Origin: Blattamonas nauphoetae | Lineage: Eukaryota; Preaxostyla; Oxymonadida | Assembly: GCA_033064195.1 (NCBI GenBank) | Contig: JARBJD010000026.1 | Span: 186,001-250,000, forward strand | Reading direction: 5' to 3' | DNA: 64,000 bases | Shown here: one piece after another, positions 27,628 through 40,263 of the stretch | How positions within the stretch are numbered: the stretch's first letter is position 1 | Layout: every line of letters starts with the position of its first letter | The notes under the pieces: generated by a model | Database searches by the model: none | Told to the model about the DNA's origin: nothing | What the model saw: the letters and a program-made list of their open reading frames with translations, nothing else | Translations under genes and position numbers: made by a program

Positions 27628-30600
27628 AGGAGTTCCCCCTGGTCACTCCAAGTCCAAACGAGGGCTCCTCAACACATCGAGAACCCTGAAATGATATTAG
27701 GGGTTGGCCCGATCAAAATTCTTACACAGACAACAATTGACCTCCTCGTCAAAAATTACAGAACTATCTTAAACTCTTTCCGGATTCATTCTTGTTGATA
27801 CAATTTACAAACACAATCTTAACAAAATGCTTCTTTTCAGCTCTCAAATATTTGCGCCAATACAAACGCTGTCAAAGGGGTACAACTTTCTGAAATTGCA
27901 CCCACTGACGGAAGAAGTACTCATACACCTGCTTCAAGAAGCAGATGGTCAATTGACATCATTCTGGATCTCCCGTATCCATTCTCAAACCGTTTCATAT
28001 TGTTACAATCTGATGGACACTCTGGCCCAATCATGTTTTCATACACTCAAGATAGTGTGAAGAAAGTGAAATCAATTGCTATCACTATTTGAAATAGCAT
28101 AGAAACATGAAATCAAAGCTCAACACGTCGAAGTGACACGACTTCGTCCACTTGTTGAAAAGCCGTTCAGATGAATGCAGACTCTGGAGACCAACAAGAT
28201 GAATGATACCGCCGTGATTTATGACGAGGAGGTAGCAGACATAAACAAATGTGAGGATCACCAAGGTTTCAATTGAAGATCACCATTGAATCGATGAGGA
28301 GCATCGCGACCAATTTATTGCCGGGACGATCAACATAAGATGGATCCTTCTGGATTTATGCCGACGTTTTGACATTGGAACCATATTCTGGTCACCGAGG
28401 GATGCGAACTTTCGTGTCGCACAAGCAGAAAAAGAAAAGGGTAAATGAAGATTGACATATATCAATGCTGATAGCTGGCCACGTCCAGCATGGAAATGCC
28501 GAATTACTCGATAAGCAACCGTTCTGGTGCTCTCTGGCGGACCCGTCACAAGGACAAGTCGATTTTAGATCGGAAAGCAGTTGCGCAGACTAATCGTCTC
28601 AGAAATCCACTGCAACTCGCTCCAAATAGCCTTAGGTTTCCAAGAAGTCGACCGCAAATCATACAAGAATATGATAAGTCACTCCTTCTGAATTGGAGAT
28701 CCCAAAGTGAGTTGTCCTCACTATCCTCAATCTTCTCCGCTCACCGGTATCACCCCTTTAAAATACAAGCAATATATCATCTGGAGTGTCTCAATACACG
28801 CCAATATACAACTTACATCTTGAACCTCCATATGGACGATCATCTCGAATTCAGATGGATTTTACACTCTCAAGGACGGTTCAAACCACATCGGCAACCA
28901 TTTTCTTGTCAGAAGACGACAATCCACTGTCATTCACGCCATCCATCGCATACAATTTGTTCACCCAATCATCCAGCCGAAACGGCCCAATAAACTCGAA
29001 TAGCCAGGAGATTTTTGTAATATACGACATGCAAGAAACATTATTCGGAACCTTCGTGACGTACTGTATCTTTGAAGTGTGAGCCCAAGACGATCTCACA
29101 AATTTACAAGTTGGCTCGTTTGCACGTATTCAGCGTCCTCCCAAGTCTCAGACGAAGAGATTCAATTGCATTGCTTGATATATCATCAATACTCGAGGAC
29201 AAATCGACAATCCGATCAAGCAAACTCGGAAGTTCAAGGAGAGATGAAGTTGTGTAGATCAACCACTCTTTCCCATCTCTTGGTGTGGGTGGAATCCACG
29301 TGAAGTGAGGAAGAGCTGTCCAACACCATCAAAGCGGATGCGGGACCATTTATCGTCCGATGCGCATGATGCCGAGATATCCTCGAACTCTCTTCGAAGA
29401 GAGACACTCCCAGAATTTCCCAATAGTCAGAGGAGTACACCTTTGGTCAATCTTGATGTTTTTGGAGACCCCAGCAAAATCAGACGAGTCCGTCAGTACT
29501 ACTACTGGATCGCAGGGTTCGATATGAATAGGCGGTGTTGCATCGTGAGAAGAAGAGGACAAGCGAGACTCTTACAACACATGTCAAGTTGGACGGCGTT
29601 TTCAGTGACACGATCGTCACAAAACGACTTGGAGTCGGACGAAGAACGCAACTAGAGCAGATAAATAACCACGACAGACTGAAGTGAGACTTCAAGATAA
29701 GGCTCAACCAGAATGGTCATCGTGGCTCTGAATGGATCATGACTCGAAATATGGTCACACTAATCTCAAACATCGGGAAGTGAGATGTTATCGACTTAAG
29801 CCTCCGTACCGCACGGAACGCGGAACGATGGGCGACATCATCGTTGGTAGAAGAACACGTGGCGATTTGTGAGCAGACCTCCCTTTTAATATGGCTTGAG
29901 ACAGGCATCACAGACGGCTGGACGTGGATTGGTCGGAATCTTTAGAACTGGAATGTGCCACATCTTATACTGTGAGCGCTTTTCGATATTAGATGTGATA
30001 TTTGAACTCCCTTATGAACTTGAGCGACATCTGAATCGTTTGAATCACGATGAAGAGGGAGTTGGCTCAACCAAATAGAAACTGAATTCAAGAACTCTAG
30101 TGGTTGAAGGACCATTCGTCACGAAGATTCAGAAGAACTTGGGAATGGCGTGGAAGGTGGAATTAGACCGACAAATTGCATGTGAGAGCACATAAACATC
30201 TAGACACTCTCCTCTCTGTATACATCTCGGCTCACTAGCTCTTGATGACGAGCATCGAAATTGGACTCGGGAAGAGACCAATTCTCTTTTGATTGCGTAT
30301 TCCTCGGAACACAAAGAAAACTGACGATTGGAAGCATTCAGAAAAAGGAAAGCGAAAGAGACGAAGCACACCAAATAGCAGAGAAGATCCTCGAGCTGCA
30401 TACAGTGAAGGTGACAGCTTCAGGTAATACCAACAAAGCGGGGGCGAGGCTCGAGATGTCCACTCGTGTTGAATCCGACGATTTTCTTTCATGTGCCGTG
30501 CACAAGTTCCGAAGGTGGAACTGATCACAATATTCACATCGACCATCACTCAGCCCCCCTTGTGATGAATGACGATTATAGGTCATGAGTAGGCTCGGAA

Positions 30601-31612
30601 AGAGAGAGGATGAGTGACGGATGCAATCGGAATTTAAGAATGAAGAAGGAGGAATGAGTGAGGAGCGGAGATACAAGGTCTCGGTATGTTGTTTCTGGAT
30701 CGTGGGTGTGAGACGGGTGGAATCGTCACAAGTACCATCACATTGAGGAGATCTAGCGTCGTCCGATGGGAGTGACGAGCAATTCTCCAAACAAGTCGCT
30801 GAGCGATGGGATGGTCTCATCTTCTGGAGATGCGAGCTTTCCCTCCAGATCCCGATGGGTTATGAAGACGGAGGCGCTCAACACATAACTTCACTCATGC
30901 ATTCAACCGAGAAGAACAAATTGTGACGTGGAGAGTCACTGATGAGTGGGGGAAAGATAGATATTGGGGTGATCGTCCAGACATACCCCTCTCGATATGA
31001 AAGCGAATAGAGTGTCTAGGTTCGCTGCGTCACAAACGGGACCCGTGACTTCTTGCACTAGAATCAATTTGAAATGTGGTAAAGTGGGTGAGTGGACCAC
31101 TTTCGCGATCGCGATCGCAGAGGACAACTGATCAATGTTGATGCCAAGATTCATCAACAAGGTTGGATCTGAAGGAAGCTCTCGTCAAGACTTGCCCTCT
31201 CTCGATTTGAAAAGCGAGAAGAGGATGGAGGGACGAGAGATGAGCATAGTGAGGGCTAAGGGGGGAGTTGGGTTGAGAAGAATGTGATGTGGGGGCGTCT
31301 CCTTCTTCGAAAGAGTCCTGTAGACCTCGGGCATGCAATGCACTTTCGGATGTGATGGGGCTCTCACATCACAGCCAGCAGTATCAGCCCAACGCCCCTC
31401 CGCTTCTACTTTTCATCATTACTCAGAGCATGTTTACCAGTTGGTGCCAGCCCCGATGGGGGTCACGGCCATATTGATCATCGAATCGAAGCAAACACAA
31501 GAAGGCTTCTTCCTTTTAATTCTCTCGCTTTGCTTCTTTTTAGCTGATCCTTTCAACACTCGATGTGTTGAGGAGCCCTCGTTTGGACTTGGAGTGACCA
31601 GGGGGAACTCCT
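27628..31612. mobile_element. 4.0 kb DNA element with perfect 54 bp terminal inverted repeats
   Basis: Both ends start AGGAGTTCCCCCTGGTCACT and remain identical for 54 bp, which points to a fairly recent or homogenised element. The interior has scattered plus-strand frames with protein-like composition (about 28.5-29.0, 29.3-29.7 and 30.2-30.5 kb), but it is broken many times and I cannot assign a transposase family. I see no clear target-site duplication: the left flank is CCAACTG, and the right flank is the next element. Confidence 0.75.
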
Positions 31613-31933
31613 CCAAGACAAACGAGTGCTCCTCAACATTACAACTCTGCCACACAACCTGGCAAGCTCTGAGTTTTTCACTTCACTTCGTCTATTTAGA
31701 CCATTTGGCAAGTTTTTTGTTCCCTGTTAGGGATTTTCTTGCCCCAATTACTATTTTGCTTTCCTCAACAGCCCCTTTTTGGGGTAAACCAACCTGTGAA
31801 CTTTTAGTTCCCCGTTGGGATTTCTGGAACAGATAAATCATTTATTTGGTTTTCTGTATTCAATTTTGTTCGGGCCAACCCCTAATATCATTTCAGGGTT
31901 CTCGATATGTTGAGGAGCACTCGTTTGTCTTGG
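31613..31933. mobile_element. 321 bp element or solo end related to the 4.0 kb element
   Basis: Bounded by inverted repeats beginning CCAAGACAAACGAGTGCTCC. Its right part shares about 60 bp (around CGAGAACCCTGAAATGATAT and GGGGTTGGCCCGA) with the inner left end of the 4.0 kb element, so the two are related. It abuts that element directly, and host sequence (AAACTCGCCGAAAG) resumes at 31934. The interior is short and non-coding. Confidence 0.6.
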
Positions 31934-33230
31934 AAACTCGCCGAAAGTGGGGTGATCCCTCACCTCGGCATCAATCTCGATCCCTGATCTGTCTCCACAC
32001 ACTCTCTCACTCTCCTCTCCCTCTCCCCTCACCACACTCGGTTTGGTGCGTGCTGGAAGCCATTCATTCAAAGTTCGCATACGCCATCGTGCCAATTCTC
32101 CCTTTCTCGAACAGTGTCTCCTCTCGTCGCCGTTGCAGCCATGCCAGACACACGGACGGGAAGAGATGTTTCTGAAAGCGACCAGAAAAGGCGTCTCGCA
32201 GAAGCAACACACTCACATGCTGGATTGAGGAAGTGTTCTGTGTGGTGCTTCCGACTCCGCCGAGACATCAACCGAGACGTCAGCCAGTCTTGTTGGTTTG
32301 GAGTTGTGGGATGCAGAAGATCTAATGATGGACGATGGACTGGAACAAATTGAGGACGAGGAGAGAAGAGACAATGATGATCATTCAGGGATCGTTCCCA
32401 TCCGTCGATCAGGTGGTGGAGGAAGGGCTGAGAGAGGAGATGGCGAAGAATGGGACCGATCACGCAACACTTCGGCCTCTCTCTCGTCGCACTACTTCTC
32501 TCGTCGCACACCTTCTCTCGCTCGACACCTCACCCAGCGCGATCAGGATGCGATGGAGTGATGATCGCGAGTGATGTTGGATCCGAGCTTCTTGTTGCGA
32601 CGTGAGGTGTTGGTCGAATGAGCCAGTTTTCCAGAGACATCCTCGCGTTGTGTTCATGTTGATGCAAAGGTGTTTTGAGACAAAAGCACCAATCACCTGA
32701 ATCTCGCTGCCTGTCCACAGGTGCGAAGGAACAGTCTCAAATTGGAAGGTTGACAGTGTTCGGAGATGCGTGATGAACACTTTCTGAGACAGTCTCCGAC
32801 AGTTCAGAAATTGGGAGTTGAGTAGAGATGATTGTTTCAACATGATGAGTGCAGCCGGAGCTGACAGAATTTGGATCTCCTTCAAACCATTTCGTGATCT
32901 CGGAGCAGGTCGGGCGGCCATCATTCACTTGACAGACTGTTGACCATTGATCCATTTCCCTTCAAGTCACGCCACGTTGATTCGATTCCGAACAAGCAAT
33001 TCTGACTTCATTGTTGACATCGAACGAGCTCTCGATCGAATTCACTTTCGAGGAACTGTTTGCTCTCCCCACTTTCAATTTGCTGTTGCTTTGTTCTCTT
33101 CGTCATTCGTCCTTCTTCCCTCATCTGTCTCTCTTCATCTCTATCCGAAGGATGCAACTCCACACAATTGATGCAAATTAAGCAAGTGTCGCCCTTTCCA
33201 CTTCCAAACCAGACACTTCTACCGACATCT
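31934..33230. other. Array-unit block with unrecognised short frames
   Basis: The region is homologous to 38530-39570. A plus-strand frame around 32380-32460 reads FPSVDQVVEEGLREEMAKNG and is kept in both copies. On the minus strand, 32955-32737 (and 39265-39074 in unit 2) reads GRPTCSEITKW, then SGCTHHVETIISTQLPISEL, also conserved. I recognise neither. They may be exons of a decayed spliced gene. Confidence 0.4.
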
Positions 33231-33843
33231 TTCTTCGCCCCTTCGAACTGCCTCCCGAGTCATCCCAAAATGACGAGGCGACGAGATTTGTGGTGGCCAA
33301 TTGGAGATCAGCATCACCAAAGACATAACGAACAGTCACACAATTTCTGACATCGTTCATTCTGGCGAACGTGCCAGAGATCACGCTGACCCCGCAGCGA
33401 GACGGGACAGTTGTGGACGAGATGTTGGAACCGAAGATTGGGAAGATGCTTCAATTGATGGCACGGACAGCGTACTTCCAGACAGGCGAGCTTGTGTGTT
33501 CGCGGCGTACCTGATCTAGAGGCTTCTGGAAGTGGACATGGTTACAGGACAGTCGCACGCGAAGTGGATTGTGTCAAACAGCAACATCGGGACAATGCTT
33601 GTTGTGTCGCTACTGCGATCGAACAAGGTCAACCGTGGCGGACCTATTTGGAGTTCGTGGTGCACTCGAGCGTTTGGGATTCCACTGGGTGTGCTCAACA
33701 GCTCGGAGGAGTCTTATCTGTCGCAGCTGAATTATGAAGTGTCGCCGATAGGTGTTCGAGTTGCTTCGCTTTTTGGAGAAAGTGTTGGATTTCTGCTGAA
33801 CGTGAAGCATCGACCAGTTGAATACATTTTTGATTTGTCTTGA
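33230..33843 (+). pseudogene. Unrecognised cassette gene, 3' part
   Basis: Two adjoining plus-strand frames are conserved in all three units. The first has ANVPEITLTPQRDGTVVDE and KMLQLMARTAYFQTGELV. The second (33532-33843, open for 104 residues) has MVTGQSHAKWIVSNSNIGTM, FGIPLGVLNSSEESYL and ASLFGESVGFLLNVKHRPVE. The frame switch sits at the same place in every unit, so the gene was probably already spliced or broken before duplication. No family recognised. Confidence 0.35.
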
Positions 33844-33891
33844 TTTCTTGCCTATTTCATTTCTATCTCTTTGGTTAAACTTTCAATCTGA

Positions 33892-33902
33892 CCCATAACG
33901 AG
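33892..33902 (+). promoter_or_regulatory. CCCATAACGAG element 35 bp before the ATG at 33927
   Basis: This is an exact motif copy, embedded in the conserved leader of the array genes. Confidence 0.7.
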
Positions 33903-33926
33903 AGACAGAACACTGAATCCTGTTGA

Positions 33927-35000
33927 ATGACGACTTTAAACGAGAAGATGTCTCCATCCGCTGATTCTCCTTGCTCTGGTATCTCTTCTCACTGCTTGTC
34001 ATCTTCTCCAGATTGTTCTGCTTTCCTTAATTGGGATGAAGAAGAGCCTGGTTCTGAATCCGAAAAGGGGGTTGTATTTCGATCTCTCGTCGCCACTGTG
34101 AAGTTACAGCCTGCATTTGATGACTCTCTGAAAGCGAGAGCGGTGAAACTCCTCCTATACGTGACTCCGTGGAATCCAAAATCAGTCAGTGTTTTGCTCG
34201 GCAGCTTTGGGCGAACCACTACGGAATCTTTGACAAACTTCGTACAGTTCGTTGGGAAGCTCGTTTCGTTTGCCAATAATGCTATCACAACTGCAGCAAT
34301 GAAGATGCTCGATAATCTGTTAGCGTTGTGTTTGAAAACAGACCGACTTACACTCCTCAAAGCTGATCTGATCCCTCAACTCGTCATGAATCTCAATCCA
34401 CAGTCTCTTTCATTCGACAAAGCAGTCAATATCCACACCAACCTCGTGAAAATCATCGCCGACTCTGTGAGGCTCGCATCTTTGGATAGTCTCACGTATC
34501 AAGGAACGATTGACGAAAAAGAACTACAAACTGTCCACGAGACGATCTTGCAGAAAGTTGTGGCACCTTCAGAGCAGTATATCCGCCATTTGTGCATGAA
34601 CTACTTTTCGATCATCGATGGTGACATATCGGATCAATTCATGACTCTTCTCGCTCGAATTGTCAGAGCCTCTCCCTATTATCCTCCAACAATGGATATC
34701 ATTGTAAACATGCCAATCGTCCTCACGATTCCAAGTTGTCTCGCTTTCTTCGAAACTGAACGCTCAATCTGGAATTTCCTGTTTGAGATAATCGATAGTC
34801 AGCGGAAATGGAACGCAACAAGGGGAACAATGCGACAGATGGGGAAGAGAGTGCCTCGAATGCTGAGAATGGAGGGCGTCGAAGATGTGCTTGAAGAAAA
34901 GCTGCTCAACGACCGCAGTCAACCATTTGGAAAAACGATTGTTATCCAATGGATAGCACTGAGCAACTTGCAGGGCATGAACCTTCAAAGACAATCGTAG
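33927..35000 (+). CDS. Armadillo-like helical protein, intact copy in array unit 1
   Basis: 357 residues starting MTTLNEKMSPSADSPC. All family segments are present: SPDCSAFLNWDEEE, FRSLVATVKLQPAFDDSLKA, FGRTTTESLTNFVQFVGKLV, ADLIPQLVMNLNPQSLSF, NIHTNLVKIIADSVRLAS, APSEQYIRHLCMN, SPYYPPTMDIIVNMPIVLTI, PSCLAFFETERSIW and MLRMEGVEDVLEEKLLND, ending GMNLQRQS and TAG. It is the only intact member of the tandem array. It is probably a scaffold protein; no enzyme motif is visible. Confidence 0.87.
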   Translation: MTTLNEKMSPSADSPCSGISSHCLSSSPDCSAFLNWDEEEPGSESEKGVVFRSLVATVKLQPAFDDSLKARAVKLLLYVTPWNPKSVSVLLGSFGRTTTESLTNFVQFVGKLVSFANNAITTAAMKMLDNLLALCLKTDRLTLLKADLIPQLVMNLNPQSLSFDKAVNIHTNLVKIIADSVRLASLDSLTYQGTIDEKELQTVHETILQKVVAPSEQYIRHLCMNYFSIIDGDISDQFMTLLARIVRASPYYPPTMDIIVNMPIVLTIPSCLAFFETERSIWNFLFEIIDSQRKWNATRGTMRQMGKRVPRMLRMEGVEDVLEEKLLNDRSQPFGKTIVIQWIALSNLQGMNLQRQS

Positions 35001-36990
35001 AAACAAGCAGGAAGCGGCGATTGTTTCGAACAGTCTCTGACCTCTCTTGGACGACAAACGCTGTTTGTGTGTAATCTTTGTCGGCTCTGACATCAGTTCA
35101 TGATTTCATTTGCTGTCAATCTCGCACTGCTCCTTTCTGGAAGACAATATGCCTCTGGCTGGATTGATCAATCGATTGTGACGATTGGTGAGAGTTTGTT
35201 CATGCGAGACTGTTTCTGATTGCTCTCTCCAATGATTCTCTCTTGGTGATTCATTGCATTGATGATAATGCTTTTTCGAATCGATCCCACATCGGCCATC
35301 GTCCTCGACTCTTCGGAAGGACGGAAGAACAGAAATCATTCCTCGTCCACGCCACACACACTTCGCCACTCTCCCACTCGAAGTGAAATGAAGAGAGAAA
35401 GACTCCCACTCCATGTTCCCCACCGCTGCCTCCTCGCTCTCCCACACAACCAAAGATGTGCCAATGGAGGCTGCTCGACAACCAAGCCCATCCTCCTTCC
35501 TCCACCGAATTGGCTTGAGAAGTAGGCGAAGCAAAGGAGGATGGATTCTTCAGGATTCTCCGCAGAGCGTCTCGACATACCGAGTAAACACAGCAGATTT
35601 GGCACGGCATGACAAAGGGTCCGGCATTTCATCCCTTCTGTCCAAGCCTAATGCGGAGAGGGAGATGAGTCAAGCCATCCTCGCCCAACTTGTCTGCAAC
35701 AGTCATCACACCAAGATGGATCGTGTCATGGGACTGGAAGAAGCCAACATGTCCGACAGCGAACCGGCTAGTGGATGTGTCGAAAATGACGTGATGGACA
35801 GCCAGGAGAATGCCGACGTACAACCTGCCCACAGAATGCGCTCGATGATCCTGACAAACGTGGTGTCATCCACAGCCCCCAGCACCCGCCGGATTGGCTG
35901 GCATCGAAAAGCAAACTGGAACTGCAGACACTCCATCTCCCACAAGTGTCGTCCCTCCAACTCGTCCAGCCTGTCCTGTTGGACCTCATCGGACTTCTGG
36001 AGAAGGCTGCGGCTGGTCCCTCGAACAAGAACATCTTGTTTCGCGTTTCACAAATCGACAAGGAGACAGTCTCTCTCCTCAAAGACCACGCGATTGCTGG
36101 TCAGTTTGTGTTTTCTGCGCTGGAAACGAAAAGCAGATTGTTCACACATCGAATCTCCACAACACACTTCAACTTGCACGACGGAGTCATCAAGAAACTG
36201 ATCAACGCGTCCTCTGCTCTGAACGTCCTCACACTTTACGAGCTGAATCCATCTGGCTCAGACACAACGACGAGATTTCACCACACACGAACAGTCAGAT
36301 CAGAGAGAAGACAGACAAATCATCACACGAACAGTTAGCAAGCATGGAGAACAAAGACAAGTTGAATGTGTGGATCTCTCCCAATCTCCCATCCAGCAGA
36401 GTCGGTCTGGACTTCCAGGAAAACGAGGAGGAGTAGTTACACATCGATGAACAGACTCTCCGCAGCCACTTCGATGTGGATTTGGCTGTTCACATCTCCA
36501 CGCTCCCTCCCTTCGACATCACTCCAGACGACATCGATGGCTTTGTCGATGAAGAAGAGTGACTAGCTCTCGCAGAGCCAGTATCGTCCCTGCAGTTCGA
36601 TGAGAAGAGTGACAACTTGCGAATGAAGCTGGTTGTGTTGCAGATGCTTGCTGAATACGAAACTCGTCTTTCGCTTTTTCGATCGCTTCTCCCTCCGCCC
36701 ATCCAACCCCAAAACCATCAAACCCAGAATCCTCAGCACCTCTCCCATCTCTTCCCACCACACTCCGTGTCACCACTGACGTTTCGGGAGTGTCCAGTGG
36801 CTGGCGGAGAATCAGAAGGAAGGCGACACAGCTCGGGAACAGCTGATCGGTCCCCTCAGACGAACGATGACTCTCCTCCATTTCTCCGACTTCCAGTCCG
36901 TCTGCGTCTCGTCCTACAAGTCAGAACAAACCTCTGTCTCCTCTCTCCTCGTCCAAACTCCAACGAACCCTTTCACTGACTACACCCTCA
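35001..36990 (+). pseudogene. Unrecognised cassette gene in unit 1, first part
   Basis: One frame stands out at about 35890-36240 and is conserved in the other units (43225-43600, 56640-57000): DWLASKSKLELQTLHLPQVS, QPVLLDLIGLLEKAAAGPSN, KNILFRVSQIDKETVSLLKD. Further on, 36440-36560 reads a conserved LPPFDITPDDIDGFVDEEE. The segments lie in different frames with short gaps, which suggests exons of a spliced gene or a decayed one. I cannot name the family. A possible role is a helical adaptor; this is a guess from composition only. Confidence 0.35.
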
Positions 36991-37693
36991 TCCCCGATCT
37001 GCTTCGATAGTGTGTCGCATGACAGGCAGTGTGGCAGAATCGCACCATCATGGAACGACACCAGCCACATCACGCTCCTCTCGTTCCCTGCCACACTCAC
37101 TGCCGTCCCGTGGCGACGATCTTCGCGTCTGGCTTTCTATCTTCGTCTCCTTCCACCACCACGATCGATACGTCCCATCCCTCACCCACAGTCGTGAATT
37201 TCAGTTCATAAACTTACCTGATGAACCTCATCAGATCGAGATCGACGGCAGACAGCAAGTCCTCACTCAGACGGACTTCGTGTGTTCCTCTTCGACTGCT
37301 CTGTCACGTGACTTTTCACCGATCTTCGATCCGCGTCGCTCTGTCTCCTTCACCTCACCCATTCACGGCGGAGCGAAATGGCTTCTCGACTTCGGTCGGA
37401 TCTTTGAGGACAACTACATCACACTCTACATCCGCTTCACTCACGAGCGGGCGCCTGAGAGGAAACTGGACAGGCAGCACGTCTTCCGAATACACAAGCC
37501 GCAGCTGTGCAACAGCCACTGCGTGAACAGGAGATCACGTTGGAATGCGGAGATGTGTGGCAGGTTCACCAGCCATCTGACGTGGGGGGACAGGAGAGTG
37601 TGCGAGGGTTGTTTGTGGTGGGGGTCATTCACTGCAATGTGAACGTCGCATTGAGCTGTTGTGATGTGATTGTTGCCGTCTCCGATGCACCTT
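36990..37693 (+). pseudogene. Unrecognised cassette gene in unit 1, second part
   Basis: Conserved stretches are IDGRQQVLTQTDFVCSSSTA (about 37240) and, after a frame change, REQEITLECGDVWQVHQPSD followed by SVRGLFVVGVIHCNVNVALS (about 37520-37670). Homologues are at 44347-45040 and 57750-58180. From ~36880 to ~37440 it is almost identical to unit 2 (44240-44800), far closer than elsewhere in the units. Confidence 0.35.
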
Positions 37694-38020
37694 TTCGTTG
37701 GGAGTGATGATCCGAGGCGTCGCTGTTCCGCTCACTCTCTTCTCAGTCACCTTGCCTCGTTCGCCGATGGATCTGGATCTTCGACAGACTCCATCCCGTC
37801 CATTGGGGTGCTGATCTCGTCAGCTGGTCAGATTGTCGCCAACCCAACGATGCTCTCCCTCAAACACATCGCCCAACACTGTCCTGAACGTCTCCAACTG
37901 AAACTGGCCGAAACTGGCGTGATTCCTCCTCTCGTCATCACTCTCAATCGACTGCCTCTCTCGTTTCCAGACACTCGAGACTTCACTGTCCATCGCGAAC
38001 GATCTCTGATCTCGCTCTGA
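37694..38020 (+). pseudogene. Armadillo-like fragment at the start of unit 2
   Basis: It reads IGVLISSAGQIVANPTML, HCPERLQLKLAETGVIPPLV and ITLNRLPLSFPDTRDF. This matches the core of the armadillo-like genes (ADLIPQLVMNLNPQSLSFD). It lacks both ends and is the longest of the three fragments. Confidence 0.5.
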
Positions 38021-39569
38021 CTCGCAACTCGGATTGGACAAGACACTCGAAATCGACCGATGTCATGAACAGCAGGCCTGTCGTGAAAGTGACTTGCTCT
38101 GATCATCCGAATGTCCCCATGTTCTCAACAGACAGTGGATGTTGTTCTGAAACTGTCGTCTTTGTCGCGCTTCCAATTTGTCTGAGATTCTCCGAAAGTG
38201 ATCGCGAACAATTCTCGAGCTGATGTGTAACTGACTCGAACACACTCCACCACACTGGATACACACACTGATCTTCTTTCCCTTTGTTGGATTATAGCTT
38301 TTGATTTGTGTGTGATGGTCGGTCTCGAGATTGGCGGGGCGGAAGAGAGTGGAAATCGTGGACATCAACTCCGTCGACATTCATACAGTGATGGCACTCC
38401 AATCTCACCCGAACTCCTTTTGAGTGCATTCTCCTCATCGCCATCTAACATCTGCGGACGCTACCGAACCATCCACTTTCGTCGTCACGAGACACCAGCT
38501 CGTTCCTATTCATTGCCATTCTCGATCTCTACTCTCTCCACACACACTCTCACTAGCCTCTCCCTCTCCCCTGACCACACTCGGTGTGGCACGTGTTAGA
38601 AGCCATTTATTCAAAGCTCGCACACGCTCTCATACCAATTCGACCTTTCTCGATTGTGGGATGCAGAAGATCTAATGATGGACGATGGACTGGAACAAAA
38701 TGAGGACGAGGAGAGAAGAGACAATGATGATCATTCAGGGATCGTTCCCATCCGTCGATCAGGTGGTGGAGGAAGGGCTGAGAGAGGAGATGGCGAAGAA
38801 TGGGACCGATCACGCAACACTTCGGCCTCTCTCTCGTCGCACACCTTCTCTCGCTCTCGACACCTCACCCAGCGCGATCAGGATGCGATTGAGTGATGGT
38901 CGCGAGTGATGTTGGATCCGAGCTTCTTGTTGCGACGTGAGGTGTTGGTCGAATGAGCCAGTCTTTGTGGAGACATCGTCTCGTCGTGTTCATGTTGATG
39001 CAAAGGTGTTTTGAGACAAAAGCACCAACCACCTGAATCTCGCTGCCGTCTCCACAGGTGCGAAGGAACAGTCTCAAATTGGAAGACTGACAGTGTTCGG
39101 AGATGCTTGCTCAACCCACTCTGAGACAGTCTCCGAAAGTTCAGAAATTGGGAGTTGAGTAGAGATGATTGTTTCAACGTGATGAGTGCAGCCGGAGCAG
39201 ACAGAATTTGGATCTCCTCCAATCCATTTCGTGATCTCGGAGCAGGTCGGACGTCCTTCTTTCACTCGGCAGACTGTTGACCATTGATACTTTTCACTTC
39301 AATTCCCGCCACGTTGATTCGATTCCGAAGAAACAATTCTGACTTCATTGTTGACATCCAACGAGCTCTCAACGGATTTCACTTTCGAGGAACTGTTTGC
39401 TCTCCCCACTTTCGATTTGCTGTTAACTTTTGTTCGTTTTGTCATTCTTCCTTCTTCACCATCTGTTTCTCTTCATCTCTCTCAGAGTTGTGCAACTCCA
39501 CACAATTGATGCAAATTAAGCAAGTGTCGCCCTTTCCACTTCCAAACCAGACACTTCTACCGACATCTT

Positions 39570-40180
39570 TCTTCGCCCCTTCGAACTGCCTCCCAACACA
39601 TCCCAAACTGACGAGGCGACGGGGCTTGTGGTGGCCAATTGGAGATCAGCATCAACAAAGACTGTGCAAACGATAAGACAACACCCGAAATCGTTCATTC
39701 TGGCGAACGTGCCAGAGATCACGTTGACCCCGCAGCGAGACGGAACGATTGTGGACGAGCCGCTGGAACCGAAGATTGAGAAGAAGCTTCAATTGATGGC
39801 ACGGACAACATTCTTCCAGACAGGCGAGCTTGTGTGTTCGCGGCATACCTGATGCAGAGGCTTGTGGAAGTGGATGTGACATCTGGACAGCCGCACGCGA
39901 AGTGGATTATGTCGAACAGCAACATCGGGACGATGCTTGTTGTGGGGCTGATGATGTCGAACAAGATCAATCGCGGCGGACCGATTTGGAGTTTGTGATG
40001 GACTCGAATGTTTGGGATTCCACTGGGCGTGCTCAACAGCTCGGGTGAGTCTTGTCTGTCGCAGATGAATTTTGAAATGTCGCCGATGGATGTTCGAGTT
40101 GCTTCGCTTTTGGAGAAAGTGTTGGATTTCTACTGAACTTGAAACATCGACCAGTTGAATACATTTTTGATTTGTCTTGA
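39570..40180 (+). pseudogene. Unrecognised cassette gene, 3' part, unit 2
   Basis: Homologue of 33230-33843, with ANVPEITLTPQRDGTIVDEP, then LMQRLVEVDVTSGQPHAKWI and NSNIGTMLVVGLMMSNKINR. It carries more frame breaks than the unit 1 copy, including an in-frame TGA near the end. Confidence 0.35.
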
Positions 40181-40228
40181 TTTCGTGTCTATTTCATTTC
40201 TATCTCTTTGGTTAAACTTCCAATCTGA

Positions 40229-40239
40229 CCCATAACGAG
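40229..40239 (+). promoter_or_regulatory. CCCATAACGAG element 35 bp before the ATG at 40264
   Basis: This is an exact motif copy in front of a gene that is now broken. Confidence 0.65.
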
Positions 40240-40263
40240 AGACAGAACACTGAATCCAACAGA

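Larger units (their letters stand above)
27424..37693 (+). repeat. Array unit 1 (~6 kb of host sequence plus a 4.3 kb insertion)
   Basis: The order of blocks is: armadillo-like fragment, CTC-rich spacer (31990-32110), block around 32310-33230, cassette at 33230-33850, armadillo-like gene at 33927, then blocks 35030-36990 and 36990-37690. The same order recurs in units 2 and 3. The insertion occupies 27628-31933. Confidence 0.75.

Noticed and set aside
27628-31933. LTR retrotransposon
   Set aside because: The terminal repeats are inverted, not direct, and no reverse transcriptase or integrase is recognisable.
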